Source: Trueperaceae bacterium
Lineage (GTDB): Bacteria > Deinococcota > Deinococci > Deinococcales > Trueperaceae
Direction: 5' to 3'
NCBI GenBank assembly: GCA_036381035.1
Contig: DASVDQ010000012.1
Location: 40,001 to 79,869 of the forward strand
Length of the DNA: 39,869 nucleotides
Within the stretch, counting starts at the first letter, position 1; every line of letters begins with the position of its first letter. Made by a program: the position numbers and the translations under genes. Under the pieces are notes generated by a model. That model was not told the origin of the DNA and made no database searches. It saw only the letters and a program-made list of their open reading frames with translations. Shown one piece after another: positions 7,357 through 16,754 of this stretch.

Positions 7357-7740
7357 TCAGGCCTCGGTCACGTGGCCCTTGGCGAGCAGCCGCTTGACCT
7401 CCTCGCGGAAGTCCTTGCCCTCGAGCGGCTTGACCACGACGGAGTCGGCGTGCGCGAGCCGGGCGGACTCCAGGGTCACCTCGTCGCGCAGCGCGGTGAG
7501 GATCATCACCGGCACGGACTTCAGGCGGCTGACCTTCTTCATGCGCCGGCAGACCTCGATGCCGTCGACGTTCGGCATGCGCACGTCGAGTATGGCCAGG
7601 TCGGGGGTGTTGTTCTTCAGGTACTCGAGGGCCTGCGCCCCGTCCTCGACGAGGTGGACCTCGAAGCCTTCGACCGACAGCAGCATGTCGAGGACCATGC
7701 GCTGGCCCGCCAGGTCCTCGGCGACAAGGATCTTCGCCAC
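7357..7740 (-). CDS. Stand-alone response-regulator receiver domain
   Basis: 127 residues, a single CheY-like domain without any output domain. The acidic pocket is E8-D9, the phospho-acceptor is D52 in LAILDVRMP, and the conserved T and K are in LTALRD and VVKPLEG. GTG 7740 is the start; TAAGCT on the minus strand (7752-7747) ends 6 bases before it, a leaderless layout. No kinase gene is adjacent, so its partner is unknown. Such proteins act as phosphate shuttles or bind partner proteins directly. It is divergent from mscL. Confidence 0.88.
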   Translation of the reverse strand: MAKILVAEDLAGQRMVLDMLLSVEGFEVHLVEDGAQALEYLKNNTPDLAILDVRMPNVDGIEVCRRMKKVSRLKSVPVMILTALRDEVTLESARLAHADSVVVKPLEGKDFREEVKRLLAKGHVTEA

Positions 7741-7843
7741 GCACCGAGCTTAGGGGACTCCGGCTCACAGAATCGTCAGAAGCGCCACTGTGGGCCTGCG
7801 GGCTAGTACCGTGGAGCTGGCCTACGTTCGATGGGAGGCACCT

Positions 7844-8278
7844 ATGCTCAAGGAGTTCCGCGAGTTCATCAACCGGGGCAACGTCCTCGACCTCGCCGTC
7901 GCCGTGGTGATCGGGGCGGCGTTCGGCGCCGTGACGTCGTCGCTCGTCGACCAGGTGCTGATGCCGGTCATCGGCCTGATCGTCGGCGGCGTCGACTTCA
8001 GCAACCTCGGCATCATCCTGCGGGGCCGGGACCTCTACGACTCGGTGCCAGAGGCCGTGGCCGCCGGGGCGCCGGTGATCCAGTACGGGGCCTTCCTCAA
8101 CACGGTCATCAACTTCGTCATCGTCGCGTTCGCCATGTTCCTCGTCGTCAGGGCGTTCAACCAGATGCGCCGGCGCTTCGAGCGGCCGGTCGAGGCGGCG
8201 GCGCCCGAGCCGACGGCCGAGGAGAGGCTGCTCGCCGAGATCCGCGACCTGCTGGCCGCCCGGCGCGAGATGCCCTGA
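7844..8278 (+). CDS. mscL: Large-conductance mechanosensitive channel
   Basis: 144 residues. The ATG at 7844 has a GGGAGG ribosome site 5 bases upstream. The N-terminal amphipathic segment MLKEFREFINRGNVLDLAV leads into TM1 (about 15-43, with GAAFGAVTSSLVDQVLMPVIG). A periplasmic loop follows, then TM2 (about 84-108, YGAFLNTVINFVIVAFAMF). The charged C-terminal helix ends in EERLLAEIRDLLAARRE, the usual pentamer bundle. The channel opens under membrane tension during hypo-osmotic shock. Its stop is 4 bases from the stop of the convergent DUF3084 gene. Confidence 0.97.
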   Translation: MLKEFREFINRGNVLDLAVAVVIGAAFGAVTSSLVDQVLMPVIGLIVGGVDFSNLGIILRGRDLYDSVPEAVAAGAPVIQYGAFLNTVINFVIVAFAMFLVVRAFNQMRRRFERPVEAAAPEPTAEERLLAEIRDLLAARREMP

Positions 8279-8282
8279 GGCC

Positions 8283-10097
8283 TCAGTAGAGGATCATCAG
8301 CTCGAGGTGCGCCGGGCCGGCGCGCGAGACGGGCTCGGTGGCCACCAGGCCGATGGTCACCGGCCCGCTGAGGCGCAGGAGCATGTTCGTGAACATCTCC
8401 TCCGTCACCGGCCCGAAGTCGGGTAGCTGGCCCTCGTCGAGGCCGGCGCGCCGCATCTTCCTCACGGCGTCCGCCTTGAGGTTCGCCAGCGCCGTGCGTA
8501 TCTCGTCCTGGCTTATGGGCAGCTCGGGCGAGCCCAGGTGGAGCTGCGTGCTCACGATGAGCTGACCGCGCTGGAACAGCACGGTGTTCTCGATCGCCTC
8601 GACGAGCACGTCGATCGTCGAGCTGATCTGGTTGCTGGGCGAGATCAGGCGGATCAGGTCCTCGCCGGGCGTCTGGACGATCACGTCGACGAGCAGGTTG
8701 AACTGCTCGGTGGTGACGCGGATGCGCTCGACGCCGCGGCGGGAGACGTACTCGGTAGCGTCGGCGATGAAGGCCGCGAGCTGCTCGCGCGCCTCGGCCG
8801 GCGTGGTGGCGTGGACCGCGCCCGAGTAGATGAGCTGGTCGCGCACGAAGTAGACGTCGCCGCGCTCGAACCTGTCAGCCTCCTGCTGCAGGTCCGCCAG
8901 CTCCCGAGCCTGGTTCTCGACCTCCTCACGGAGCTGGTCGACCTCGCCCTGCAGGGCCTGGAGGTCCTCGTTGCGGCGCCTGATCTCCGCCTCGAGGCTC
9001 TCGTTCAGCTCGCCCAGCGACGTGTTCTGCTGCTGCAGCCTCTCGTTCTGGCTCGCCAGGCCGGCGTTCGCCTCGCGCAGGGCCTGGTTCTGCGACTCGA
9101 GCTCGGCCGCCTGCTGACGCAGCTCCTCCGCCGTGCCCTCGAGGGCCTCGACCTCCTCGTTGAGCGCGGCGAGGCGCTGCGTCAGCTCGGCGCTCTCGCC
9201 GATCGCCGCGTCGCGCTCGGCGAGGGCGGCGTCGCGCGCCGCCTGGGCCTCGTCGCGCGCGCGTTCGGCGGCGGCCTGGGCCGCCTCCGCGGCGGCCAGC
9301 TCCTGCTCGGCGGCGGCCAGCCTGGCCTCCGCCGAGCGCACCTGCTCCTGCGCGTCGCTGAGCTGGATCCCGGCCTGGACGAGCTGCTCCTCGAGTTCGG
9401 CCAGCTCCTCGTTGGCCTGCTGCAGCGCCTGCTGCGCCTGGTTCGCCTCCTGCACGCGGCGCGCCGCCTCGGCCTGAGCGTCCTGAGCCTCCTGCAGGGC
9501 GGCGTCGCGGTCGGCGCGCGCCTGCTCCAGCGCCGCGGTGGCCGCCGCCAGCTCGTCCTCGGCCGCGGCGAGCTGCTCCTGCGTCGACAGGAGCTGGGCC
9601 TCGGTCTGCTCCACGGCCTGCGCCGCCTGGTCCACGCGGTCCTGCAGCTCGTCGCGCTGCTGCAGGAGCTGGTCGCGCTCCGCCAGGGCCTGGTCGCGTG
9701 CCACCAGGGCGGCGTCGCGCTGCTCCTCGGCCGTGCGGATCGTCTCCTGCGCCTCCTCGAGCGCCGCGCGCAGCTCGGCGAGCTGGGCGTTCGCGTCGGC
9801 GACGTTCTGGTTCAGCACGCGCTCCTGGACCCGGAGCCGGTTGAGCTCGTCGAGCGTGCGCTGGAAGTTGAGGAGCGTCTGGGTCGCGTTCTCGAAGGCC
9901 AGCGCCAGCACGCCGAGCGTCGTCAGCATGATGAGGATGCCCGCCATGACGCCGACGATCTGGCCCGTCCGCCTGGGCCTGGCGCCGAACAGCGACAGGC
10001 GCCGGCGCCCCACGTAGGTGCCGAGCCTGTCGCCGGCGAACGCGATGATGCCCGCCAGCACCACCAGTCCCAGCACGAGCAGGACGATGAACGTCAT
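8283..10097 (-). CDS. DUF3084-like membrane-anchored coiled-coil protein
   Basis: 604 residues. Two hydrophobic segments (about 4-22 and 45-67) are followed by a very long Ala/Glu/Gln-rich heptad region (about 70-400) that must be a coiled coil. A folded C-terminal domain (about 405-604) contains DVYFVRDQLIYSGAV and LISPSNQISSTIDVLVEAI. This is the DUF3084 architecture known from cyanobacteria and Deinococcota; the function is unknown. The start ATG follows a GGGGGAA ribosome site. It lies 37 bases downstream of lptB on the same strand and is probably co-transcribed with it, suggesting an envelope role (inference). Confidence 0.85.
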   Translation of the reverse strand: MTFIVLLVLGLVVLAGIIAFAGDRLGTYVGRRRLSLFGARPRRTGQIVGVMAGILIMLTTLGVLALAFENATQTLLNFQRTLDELNRLRVQERVLNQNVADANAQLAELRAALEEAQETIRTAEEQRDAALVARDQALAERDQLLQQRDELQDRVDQAAQAVEQTEAQLLSTQEQLAAAEDELAAATAALEQARADRDAALQEAQDAQAEAARRVQEANQAQQALQQANEELAELEEQLVQAGIQLSDAQEQVRSAEARLAAAEQELAAAEAAQAAAERARDEAQAARDAALAERDAAIGESAELTQRLAALNEEVEALEGTAEELRQQAAELESQNQALREANAGLASQNERLQQQNTSLGELNESLEAEIRRRNEDLQALQGEVDQLREEVENQARELADLQQEADRFERGDVYFVRDQLIYSGAVHATTPAEAREQLAAFIADATEYVSRRGVERIRVTTEQFNLLVDVIVQTPGEDLIRLISPSNQISSTIDVLVEAIENTVLFQRGQLIVSTQLHLGSPELPISQDEIRTALANLKADAVRKMRRAGLDEGQLPDFGPVTEEMFTNMLLRLSGPVTIGLVATEPVSRAGPAHLELMILY

Positions 10098-10134
10098 GCC
10101 GCCGGTTCCCCCTGAGCGCCGGCCCCGGGCATGG

Positions 10135-10950
10135 TCAGAGCTGGAAGTCGCTCCCGAGGTAGGAGGTCCGCACCTCGGGGTCGGCGGCGAAGTCCGCCGG
10201 GGTGCCGTCGAAGCGCACCCGGCCGTCGAACATGAGCACCACGCGGTCGGCGATGGCCAGGGTCTCCCTCACGCTGTGGTCGGTGAGGAGCACGCCCAGG
10301 CCGCGCCGGGCCCTGAGGTCGTGGATGAGGGTCTGGATCTCGCGGATCGACTTCGGGTCGACGCCGGTGAACGGCTCGTCGAGCAGCAGGAAGTCCGGGT
10401 CGATCGTGAGGCTGCGGGCGATCTCCAGGCGCCTCCGCTCGCCGCCGGAGAGCGTGTCGGCGCGGTGGTGCGCCAGGTGGCTGAGGTGGAACTCCTCGAG
10501 GAGGGCGTCGGCGCGCCGCTCCTGCTCGCGCCTCGTCAGCCTCTGGAACTCGAGGATCGCCATGAGGTTGTCGCGCACCGTCATGCGGCGGAAGGCGCTC
10601 GGCTCCTGCGCCAGGTAGCCGAGGCCGAGGCGCGCCCGCCGGTGCATGGGCAGCCGCGTGATGTCCTCGCCGCCGAGCCTGATGGTGCCGGAGTTGGGCC
10701 TCACGAACCCGACGATCATGTAGAAGCTCGTCGTCTTCCCCGCCCCGTTGGGGCCGAGCAGCGCGACGATCTCCCCGCGCCTGAGCTCGAGGTCGAGCGC
10801 GTCCACGACCTTGCGCCTGCCGTACCGCTTCGACAAGCCGCGGGCCGAGAGCACCTTGGCGGCGCCCTGCGCTCCGGACGCGCCCCGGGCGGCCGCGGCG
10901 GCGGGCGGTACCTCGCCAGCCCCGTCAGGCACGCTGTTCAGGGCGCTCAT
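10135..10950 (-). CDS. lptB: LPS-export-type ABC transporter ATPase
   Basis: 271 residues from ATG 10950; TAGCAT (10964-10959) ends 8 bases before it, while a start 18 bases further upstream would overlap that box. After a 35-residue Ala-rich leader come Walker [18 protein letters not shown]-loop [17 protein letters not shown], signature LSGGERRR, Walker [13 protein letters not shown] and the switch histidine in [10 protein letters not shown]. This set is diagnostic of LptB, the ATPase that powers transport of lipopolysaccharide-like lipid to the outer membrane with LptFG and LptC. Those partners are not in the window. Presence of lptB supports a diderm envelope. Confidence 0.93.
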   Translation of the reverse strand: MSALNSVPDGAGEVPPAAAAARGASGAQGAAKVLSARGLSKRYGRRKVVDALDLELRRGEIVALLGPNGAGKTTSFYMIVGFVRPNSGTIRLGGEDITRLPMHRRARLGLGYLAQEPSAFRRMTVRDNLMAILEFQRLTRREQERRADALLEEFHLSHLAHHRADTLSGGERRRLEIARSLTIDPDFLLLDEPFTGVDPKSIREIQTLIHDLRARRGLGVLLTDHSVRETLAIADRVVLMFDGRVRFDGTPADFAADPEVRTSYLGSDFQL

Positions 10951-11007
10951 AGGGTCGCATGCTAGCACGGCGCCCCAGCGCCGCCTGGTGAGGCACCTCG
11001 CCGCAGC

Positions 11008-12375
11008 TCAGGCGTCGAGCAGGGCCACGAACGGGTCCTCGAGGGCCGTGCACACCCACCTGAGGAAGCGGGCGGCGGCGGCGCCGTCGATGAGCCGGTG
11101 GTCGTAGGTCAGGGCCAGCGGCATGACCGTGCGCGGCACGAACTGGCCGGCCTCCTCGTCCCACACGGGCTCGACCGCGGCGCGCGAGACGCCGAGGATC
11201 GCCACGTCCGGCGGGTTCACGATGGGCGTGAAGTTCGTGCCGCCGATGCCGCCCAGGTTCGAGACCGAGAAGTTGCCGCCCTGCATCTCCTCCAGGGTCA
11301 GCTTGCGCTCGCGCGCCTTCTCCGCCAGCTCGCCGAGCTCCTTGGCCAGCTCGACGATGCCCTTGCGGTCGACGTCCCTCACGACCGGCACCAGCAGCCC
11401 GGCGTCGGTGTCGACGGCGACCCCGACGTTCACGTAGCGCTTGCGCACGACCTCCTGCTTCTCGACGTCGATCGAGGAGTTGAAGTCGGGGAAGCGCCGC
11501 AGCGCCAGGCCTACGACCTTGAGGAGCACCGCCGTGGGGGTCAGCTTGGCGCCGACCTTGTCGGCCTCCCTCTGGTAGCGCTTGCGGAAGCGCTCGAGGT
11601 CGGTGACGTCGGCCCTGTCGAAGTGCGTGACCATGGGCACCGTCGCCCACGCCGTCGACATCGAGCGCACCGTGGCCTTGCGTATCCCGCTCATCGGCAC
11701 GCGCTCGACCTCGCCCCAGCGGCTGAAGTCGGGCAGCGGCGGCGCGGCGGGCGCCCCCGCGGCGGGCCTGGCCTGGACGCCGGCGGCGGCCCGGCGCACG
11801 TCGTTCGCCGAGATGCGACCCAGCAGGCCGGTGCCCTGGACGGCCCGGATGTCTACGCCCAGCTCGCGCGCCAGGCGCCTCACCGACGGGGCGGCGGGGA
11901 CGAGGTGCCGGCCGTCGCGGCCCGGCTCCGCGGCGGCGCCCTCCCCCGCCCCGGCCGGGCGCGGCGCGGCGGCGGGCTCGGCGGCGGCGGGCGCGCGCTC
12001 CTCGCGGTTCGGCGCCGGGGGCTGCGCGGGGACTGGCTGCTCGGCCGCCTGCGGCTCCGCCGCGGGCTCGGCGGGCTCCGCCGCCTCTGTCTCGGCCGGC
12101 TCGGCGGGCTCCGCCGGGGCCGCCGCCTCGGCTGACGCGCCCTCCTCGACCACCACGAGCACCGCGCCGATGGGGGCCTCGTCGCCCTCCTTGACGTTCA
12201 CCTGCTTCACGACGCCGGAGGCGGTGGACGGCACCTCGACGACGGCCTTGTCGGTCTCCAGCTCGACGAGCGGCTGGTCCTTGTGGATCCTGTCGCCGGG
12301 CTTGACCAGCACGCTGACGACGGTGCCGGCCTCTATGCCCTCGCCGACATCGGGAAGCCTCACCTCGGTGGCCAC
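11008..12375 (-). CDS. aceF: Pyruvate dehydrogenase E2, dihydrolipoamide acetyltransferase
   Basis: 455 residues from GTG 12375, which has a GGAGG site upstream. Domain order: one lipoyl domain (about 1-80) with lipoylated lysine K43 in [11 protein letters not shown]; a long Ala/Pro/Glu-rich linker; a peripheral subunit-binding domain (about 155-197, [20 protein letters not shown]); a second linker; and the acetyltransferase domain (about 215-455) ending with the catalytic [13 protein letters not shown]. It transfers the acetyl group from E1 to coenzyme A and forms the core of the complex. It starts 21 bases after aceE on the same strand. No E3 gene is in the window. The single lipoyl domain contrasts with the three of E. 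coli. Confidence 0.95.
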   Translation of the reverse strand: MATEVRLPDVGEGIEAGTVVSVLVKPGDRIHKDQPLVELETDKAVVEVPSTASGVVKQVNVKEGDEAPIGAVLVVVEEGASAEAAAPAEPAEPAETEAAEPAEPAAEPQAAEQPVPAQPPAPNREERAPAAAEPAAAPRPAGAGEGAAAEPGRDGRHLVPAAPSVRRLARELGVDIRAVQGTGLLGRISANDVRRAAAGVQARPAAGAPAAPPLPDFSRWGEVERVPMSGIRKATVRSMSTAWATVPMVTHFDRADVTDLERFRKRYQREADKVGAKLTPTAVLLKVVGLALRRFPDFNSSIDVEKQEVVRKRYVNVGVAVDTDAGLLVPVVRDVDRKGIVELAKELGELAEKARERKLTLEEMQGGNFSVSNLGGIGGTNFTPIVNPPDVAILGVSRAAVEPVWDEEAGQFVPRTVMPLALTYDHRLIDGAAAARFLRWVCTALEDPFVALLDA

Positions 12376-12396
12376 TAGAGCTCCTCCACGCGGACG

Positions 12397-15123
12397 TCAG
12401 TCATGGTAGGGGTCGCCCTTGTCGGGGCTGATGCCCAGCGCGTCCCGCGCCCTCACGACGGCGCTGGCCTCGAGCTGACCCTCCTGCGCCAGGGCGTGGA
12501 GCGTGGCCAGCACGACGTGCCGCGCGTCGACCTCGAAGAAGTCGCGCAGCTCCGCCCTGGCCTCGCTGCGTCCGAAGCCGTCGGTGCCGAGGCTGACCAT
12601 GGGCCGCGGCAGGTAGCGCGCCAGCACGTCGGGCAGCACCTTCATGTAGTCGCTGGCGGCGACGAGCGGGCCCTTCGTCCTCTCGAGCGCGCGGTAGACG
12701 TAGGGGCGCTCCGGCGGCTCGTCGGGATGGAGCCTGTTGCGGCGGTCGGTCTCGAGCGCGTCGCGGTAGAGCGCCTTGTACGAGGTGACGCTCCAGACGT
12801 CGGCGGCGACGTCGTAGTCGCGCTCGAGGATCTCCTGCGCCTCGAGCACGCAGTTCATGATGCTGCCCGACCCGAAGAGCTGGGCGCGCAGCTTCGCCCG
12901 CTTCTTGCCGCTGGGCCGGAACAGGTAGAGGCCCCGCAGGACGCCGTCGCGGAGCTCGTCGCGCGAGAGGTGCTCCGGCGCGCCCGGCTGCACGTAGTTC
13001 TCGTTGCCGATCGTCACGTAGTAGAAGACGTCGTCCTGCTCCTCGTACATGCGCCGGAAGCCCTCGTGGACGATGATCGCCAGCTCGTGGGCGAAGGCGG
13101 GGTCGTAGGCGAGGAGGTTCGGGACGGGCAGCGCGAGGACGTGGGAGTTGCCGTCCTGGTGCTGCAGGCCCTCGCCGGCGAGCGTGGTGCGGCCGGCCGT
13201 GCCGCCGAAGAGGAAGCCCTTGGCGCGGCTGTCGGCGGCGGCCCACACGAGGTCGCCGACGCGCTGCAGGCCGAACATCGAGTAGAAGAGGTAGAAGGGC
13301 ACGGTCGTCACGCCGTAGTTGGCGTAGGCGGTGCCGGCCGCGATGAACGACGCCATCGAACCGGCCTCGGTGATGCCCTCCTCGAGGATCTGTCCGTCGC
13401 GCGACTCCTTGTAGTAGAGGAGGTTGGCGGAGTCGACCGGCTCGTAGAGCTGGCCGACCGGCGAGTAGATGCCGATCTGGCGGAACAGCGCCTCCATGCC
13501 GAAGGTGCGCGCCTCGTCCGGCACGATCGGGACGATCAGCTTGCCCCAGCGCTCGTCCCTGACGAGCTTGCGGAGGAGGCTGACGGCGATCATCGTCGTG
13601 GACACGGCGCGGTCGCCGGACGGCTCGAGGAACTCCTCGAACAGGGCGAAGTCGGGGGCCGGCATCGGCGCGACGTCCACGACGCGCTCGGGGTGGAAGC
13701 CGCCGAGCTCGCGCCGGCGCTCCATGAGGTACCTGTGCTCGGGGCTGTCTGGGTCGAGCCGCAGGAACGGCTTGTTCTTGATCTCCTCGTCGCTGATGGG
13801 CAGGTTGAAGCGGTCGCGGAACGCCCTCATCTCGTTCTCGTCGAGCTTCTTCGCCTGGTGCGCGACGTTCTGCCCCTCGCCGGCCGAGCCCATGCCGTAG
13901 CCCTTGACGGTGCGCGCGATGATGACCGTCGGCTGGCCCTTGTGCTCCGTGGCGGCCTTGAACGCGGCGTAGATCTTCACGGGGTCGTGTCCGCCGCGGT
14001 TGAGCCGGTTGAAGTCCTCGTCGGTGAAGTCGGCGACCAACGCCTTGAGCTCCGGCGTGTTGAAGAAGCGCTCCTTGAGCTCGGGGCCGCCGAACGCCGC
14101 GTAGCGCTGCGACTCGCCGTCGACGAGCTCCTCGAACCGCTTGACGAGCACGCCGTCCTTGTCGCGCTTCAGGAGCTCGTCCCAGGCGCTGCCCCAGGCG
14201 ACCTTGATGACGTTCCAGCCGGAGCCGCGGAAGATGCCCTCGAGCTCCTGGATGATCTGGCCGTTGCCGTAGACGGGTCCGTCGAGCCTCTGCAGGTTGG
14301 CGTTGACGACCCAGATGAGGTTGTCGAGCTTCGAGCGCGCGGCCACGCGGATCGCGCCGAGGGTCTCGGGCTCGTCCGTCTCGCCGTCGCCGATGAACGC
14401 CCACACCTTGCCGCTGCCCTTGGGGTAGAGCCCGCGGTCCTCGAGGTAGCGCCTGAAGCGCGCCTGGTAGATCGACATGATGGGCCCGAGGCCCATGGAG
14501 ACCGTGGGGAAGCTCCAGAAGTGGGGCATCAGCCACGGGTGCGGGTACGAGGAGACGCCGGGCGGGTCGGCTAGCTCGCGGCGGAAGTTGAGGAGCTGCT
14601 CCTCGGTGATGCGTCCCTCGAGGTAGGCGCGGGCGTAGAAGCCCGGCGTGGCGTGGCCCTGGAAGTAGACGAGGTCGGCGTCAGGGCCCTTCTCGCGTCC
14701 GCGGAAGAAGTGGTTCTGGCCGACCTCGTAGAGGTTCGCCGCCGACGCGTACGTGGCGATGTGCCCGCCGATGCCGGGCGACTCGGTGTTCGCGTGGACG
14801 ACCATCGCCATCGCGTTCCAGCGGATCATGTTCGTGATCCGCTTCTCGATCTCGAGGTCGCCCGGGTACTCGGGCTGCTGCTCGACGGGGATCGTGTTGA
14901 CGTAGGTGGTGTCGGACTCGAACGGCAGCCTGACGCCGTGCCGCTCGGCGTGGGCCTCCAGGGCGTCGAGGATCTCCTGGACGCGCTCCGGCCCGCCGCT
15001 CGCCAGCACGTAGTCGAGCGACTCCAGCCACTCGCGCATCTCCAGGCTGTTGAGCTCGCGCAGCTCCGACGGCTCCAGCTGGGACCTGTCTAGGTCCAGT
15101 AGCTGGTCGAGTACGTCTGCCAT
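12397..15123 (-). CDS. aceE: Pyruvate dehydrogenase E1, homodimeric type
   Basis: 908 residues, close to the 887 of E. coli AceE. The start ATG has a GGAGAG site. It begins with the arm segment ([20 protein letters not shown]) and includes [32 protein letters not shown] and [16 protein letters not shown] with the thiamine-diphosphate GDG motif near residue 244. Downstream come TVKGYGMG and [18 protein letters not shown]. It decarboxylates pyruvate and passes the acetyl group to the lipoyl arm of E2. The first gene of an aceE-aceF unit. The 218 bases upstream hold a hairpin (15192-15216) and a weak TACCAT box (15232-15227). Confidence 0.97.
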   Translation of the reverse strand: MADVLDQLLDLDRSQLEPSELRELNSLEMREWLESLDYVLASGGPERVQEILDALEAHAERHGVRLPFESDTTYVNTIPVEQQPEYPGDLEIEKRITNMIRWNAMAMVVHANTESPGIGGHIATYASAANLYEVGQNHFFRGREKGPDADLVYFQGHATPGFYARAYLEGRITEEQLLNFRRELADPPGVSSYPHPWLMPHFWSFPTVSMGLGPIMSIYQARFRRYLEDRGLYPKGSGKVWAFIGDGETDEPETLGAIRVAARSKLDNLIWVVNANLQRLDGPVYGNGQIIQELEGIFRGSGWNVIKVAWGSAWDELLKRDKDGVLVKRFEELVDGESQRYAAFGGPELKERFFNTPELKALVADFTDEDFNRLNRGGHDPVKIYAAFKAATEHKGQPTVIIARTVKGYGMGSAGEGQNVAHQAKKLDENEMRAFRDRFNLPISDEEIKNKPFLRLDPDSPEHRYLMERRRELGGFHPERVVDVAPMPAPDFALFEEFLEPSGDRAVSTTMIAVSLLRKLVRDERWGKLIVPIVPDEARTFGMEALFRQIGIYSPVGQLYEPVDSANLLYYKESRDGQILEEGITEAGSMASFIAAGTAYANYGVTTVPFYLFYSMFGLQRVGDLVWAAADSRAKGFLFGGTAGRTTLAGEGLQHQDGNSHVLALPVPNLLAYDPAFAHELAIIVHEGFRRMYEEQDDVFYYVTIGNENYVQPGAPEHLSRDELRDGVLRGLYLFRPSGKKRAKLRAQLFGSGSIMNCVLEAQEILERDYDVAADVWSVTSYKALYRDALETDRRNRLHPDEPPERPYVYRALERTKGPLVAASDYMKVLPDVLARYLPRPMVSLGTDGFGRSEARAELRDFFEVDARHVVLATLHALAQEGQLEASAVVRARDALGISPDKGDPYHD

Positions 15124-15191
15124 CTCTCCGGTCCTCTCACCGCCTGGCGCGGTAGCGCGGGCAGGCGGGTCATCACGCGCCGAGGCTCGCT

Positions 15192-15216
15192 GCGGACGCC
15201 GCCACGGCGCGTCCGC
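15192..15216. repeat. GCGGACGC inverted repeat between mtnN and aceE
   Basis: GCGGACGC (15192-15199) and GCGTCCGC (15209-15216) form an 8-base stem with a 9-base loop. The rest of the 218-base gap (15124-15341) is GC-rich and shows no clear gene. Confidence 0.6.
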
Positions 15217-15341
15217 GAGTCACTTGATGGTACCGCACGCTAGGCGCGCGGCCGGACCGCGGAGCGACCCGCGGTAGACGGTCTGGGACGCGCGGCGAGG
15301 CCCCGCAGGGGGTCCGCTCCGCGCCCCGGACCGCTGCGCGG

Positions 15342-16061
15342 TCAGGCGGGAGCGGCGAGGCGGCGCAGCAGCCCGCGCACCAGCGCCTCCGCCCGCGCGG
15401 CCGCCAGGCTCGTGAACGACCTGAAGTCGACCTCGGCGGCGTGGTCGGCGGTGTCGCTGATGCTCCGCACCACCACGAACGGCACGCCCCAGGCGGCGCA
15501 GACCTGGGCGCAGGCCGCGCCCTCCATCTCGGCGCAGACGGCCCCGAACGCGCGCCTGATGCGGTCGCCGACGACCGGGTCGGCGACGAACAGGTCGCCG
15601 GAGGCCACCCGGCCCTTGACGACCCGCACCCCTTCGAGGTCCCGCGCGGCCTCCTCGGCCAGGCCCACCAGCCGCGGGTCGCTGGCGAACGCCGTGCCCG
15701 TGCCGGGCACCTCGCCCGGGGCGTAGCCGAGGCCCGTGACGTCCACGTCGTGCTGGACGGCGTCGACGCCTATGACCACGTCGCCGACGCGCAGGTCGGG
15801 GTCGAGCGCCCCGGCCACGCCGGTGAACACGACGCCGCCCACGCCGAGGGAGACCAGGTACTGGGTGAGGGCCGCGGCGTTGACCTTGCCGATCCCGCAC
15901 TGGGCGACGACTACGGAGGCGCCCTCGAGCAGGCCGCGCGCCACGCGGTACGGGCCCGCCGCCAGCTCCTCGGCGCCGGACAGGCCGGACGCCAGCCTGT
16001 CGACCTCCTCGGGCATGGCGCCCACCACCGCCACCGGCGCGGGCCCGCCGGAACGCGTCAT
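15342..16061 (-). CDS. mtnN: 5'-methylthioadenosine/S-adenosylhomocysteine nucleosidase
   Basis: 239 residues of the PNP/UDP phosphorylase family. Visible motifs are VGAMPEEVD with the catalytic-base glutamate near residue 18, GIGKVNAA, FTGVAGALDPDLRVGDVVI, SGDLFV, the substrate-ribose EMEGAA and the catalytic RSISDTAD. The enzyme splits methylthioadenosine and adenosylhomocysteine in the methionine-salvage and activated-methyl cycles. The related futalosine hydrolase of menaquinone synthesis shares most motifs and cannot be fully excluded. It starts 7 bases after the stop of the small membrane protein gene and is presumably co-transcribed. Confidence 0.85.
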   Translation of the reverse strand: MTRSGGPAPVAVVGAMPEEVDRLASGLSGAEELAAGPYRVARGLLEGASVVVAQCGIGKVNAAALTQYLVSLGVGGVVFTGVAGALDPDLRVGDVVIGVDAVQHDVDVTGLGYAPGEVPGTGTAFASDPRLVGLAEEAARDLEGVRVVKGRVASGDLFVADPVVGDRIRRAFGAVCAEMEGAACAQVCAAWGVPFVVVRSISDTADHAAEVDFRSFTSLAAARAEALVRGLLRRLAAPA

Positions 16062-16068
16062 GGTCTCC

Positions 16069-16614
16069 TCAGGGGCGCGGGGCGGCGTTGAACACGGAGC
16101 GCCCCAGGTAGGCCCCGATGAGCACGCCGACGGCGCCCAAGCCGCACATCAGCCAGTCGACCGGCTGGCCCTGCACCGCCTGCATGACCCCGAGCACCAC
16201 GGCGAGCGTTACCCCGCCGACGGCCGCGGTGGTCATGGCGCGCGGGAGGCCGCGGCGCGAGAGGTAGAGCGTCGCGAAGTAGCCGTAGATCAGGAAGAAG
16301 CCGGCGCCGATGAGGCTGTTGGCCGTCGTCTTCTGGTCCGCCGGCACCGCCGCCTGGAGCGCGATGAAGAACACCGTCGCGAACATGTACGCGCCGGAGA
16401 ACCGTCCGGGGAGGCGCTTGCGCTCCTCCGGCGAGTAGGTGCGCCTCTCCGCCGGCGCGCTCGCGGCGGCGCTCGTCCTGGCGGTCTCGCGCTGGCGTCG
16501 GCGCCGCTCCCGCAGCTCCTGGATCTTCTCGCGGCGGGCCGCCCTCTTCTTCTCCCTCTCGATCTCCGCCTTCCTGTCCATCTTGGCCTGGGCCCGCCTG
16601 AGCTGCCGGTTCAT
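16069..16614 (-). CDS. Small four-helix membrane protein with basic N-terminus, unknown function
   Basis: 181 residues. Residues 1-50 are extremely basic and helical (QLRRAQAKMDRKAEIEREKK and more), followed by a short linker. There are four hydrophobic segments at about 75-93, 100-120, 128-146 and 152-172. I do not recognise a family. The ATG is supported by TATGCT (16626-16621) ending 6 bases upstream. It sits 7 bases before mtnN on the same strand. The basic helix probably lies on the cytosolic face and could touch nucleic acid or lipid head groups, which is speculation. Confidence 0.8.
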   Translation of the reverse strand: MNRQLRRAQAKMDRKAEIEREKKRAARREKIQELRERRRRQRETARTSAAASAPAERRTYSPEERKRLPGRFSGAYMFATVFFIALQAAVPADQKTTANSLIGAGFFLIYGYFATLYLSRRGLPRAMTTAAVGGVTLAVVLGVMQAVQGQPVDWLMCGLGAVGVLIGAYLGRSVFNAAPRP

Positions 16615-16651
16615 GCGGCCAGCATAACTGGCGCCTCGCCGCGTCCCGGCA

Positions 16652-16694
16652 GGCGCGTCCGCGGGCCTCTCTCCGCCGGTCGGCGCGTCCGCGG
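16652..16694. repeat. Two copies of GGCGCGTCCGCGG, 30 bases apart
   Basis: The 13-base word occurs at 16652-16664 and 16682-16694 in the divergent gap between the small membrane protein and lysA. Confidence 0.6.
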
Positions 16695-16737
16695 AGCTCG
16701 CGCCAGCGGGCGGCGCCCGGCCGCCGCGGGACCGTGA

Positions 16738-16743
16738 TACCCT
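16738..16743 (+). promoter_or_regulatory. Probable -10 element of lysA
   Basis: TACCCT ends 11 bases before the lysA ATG, which would give a leader of only about five bases. The following CGCCGG also follows the TATCCT box at 6457. Confidence 0.4.
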
Positions 16744-16754
16744 CGCCGGCGCCC

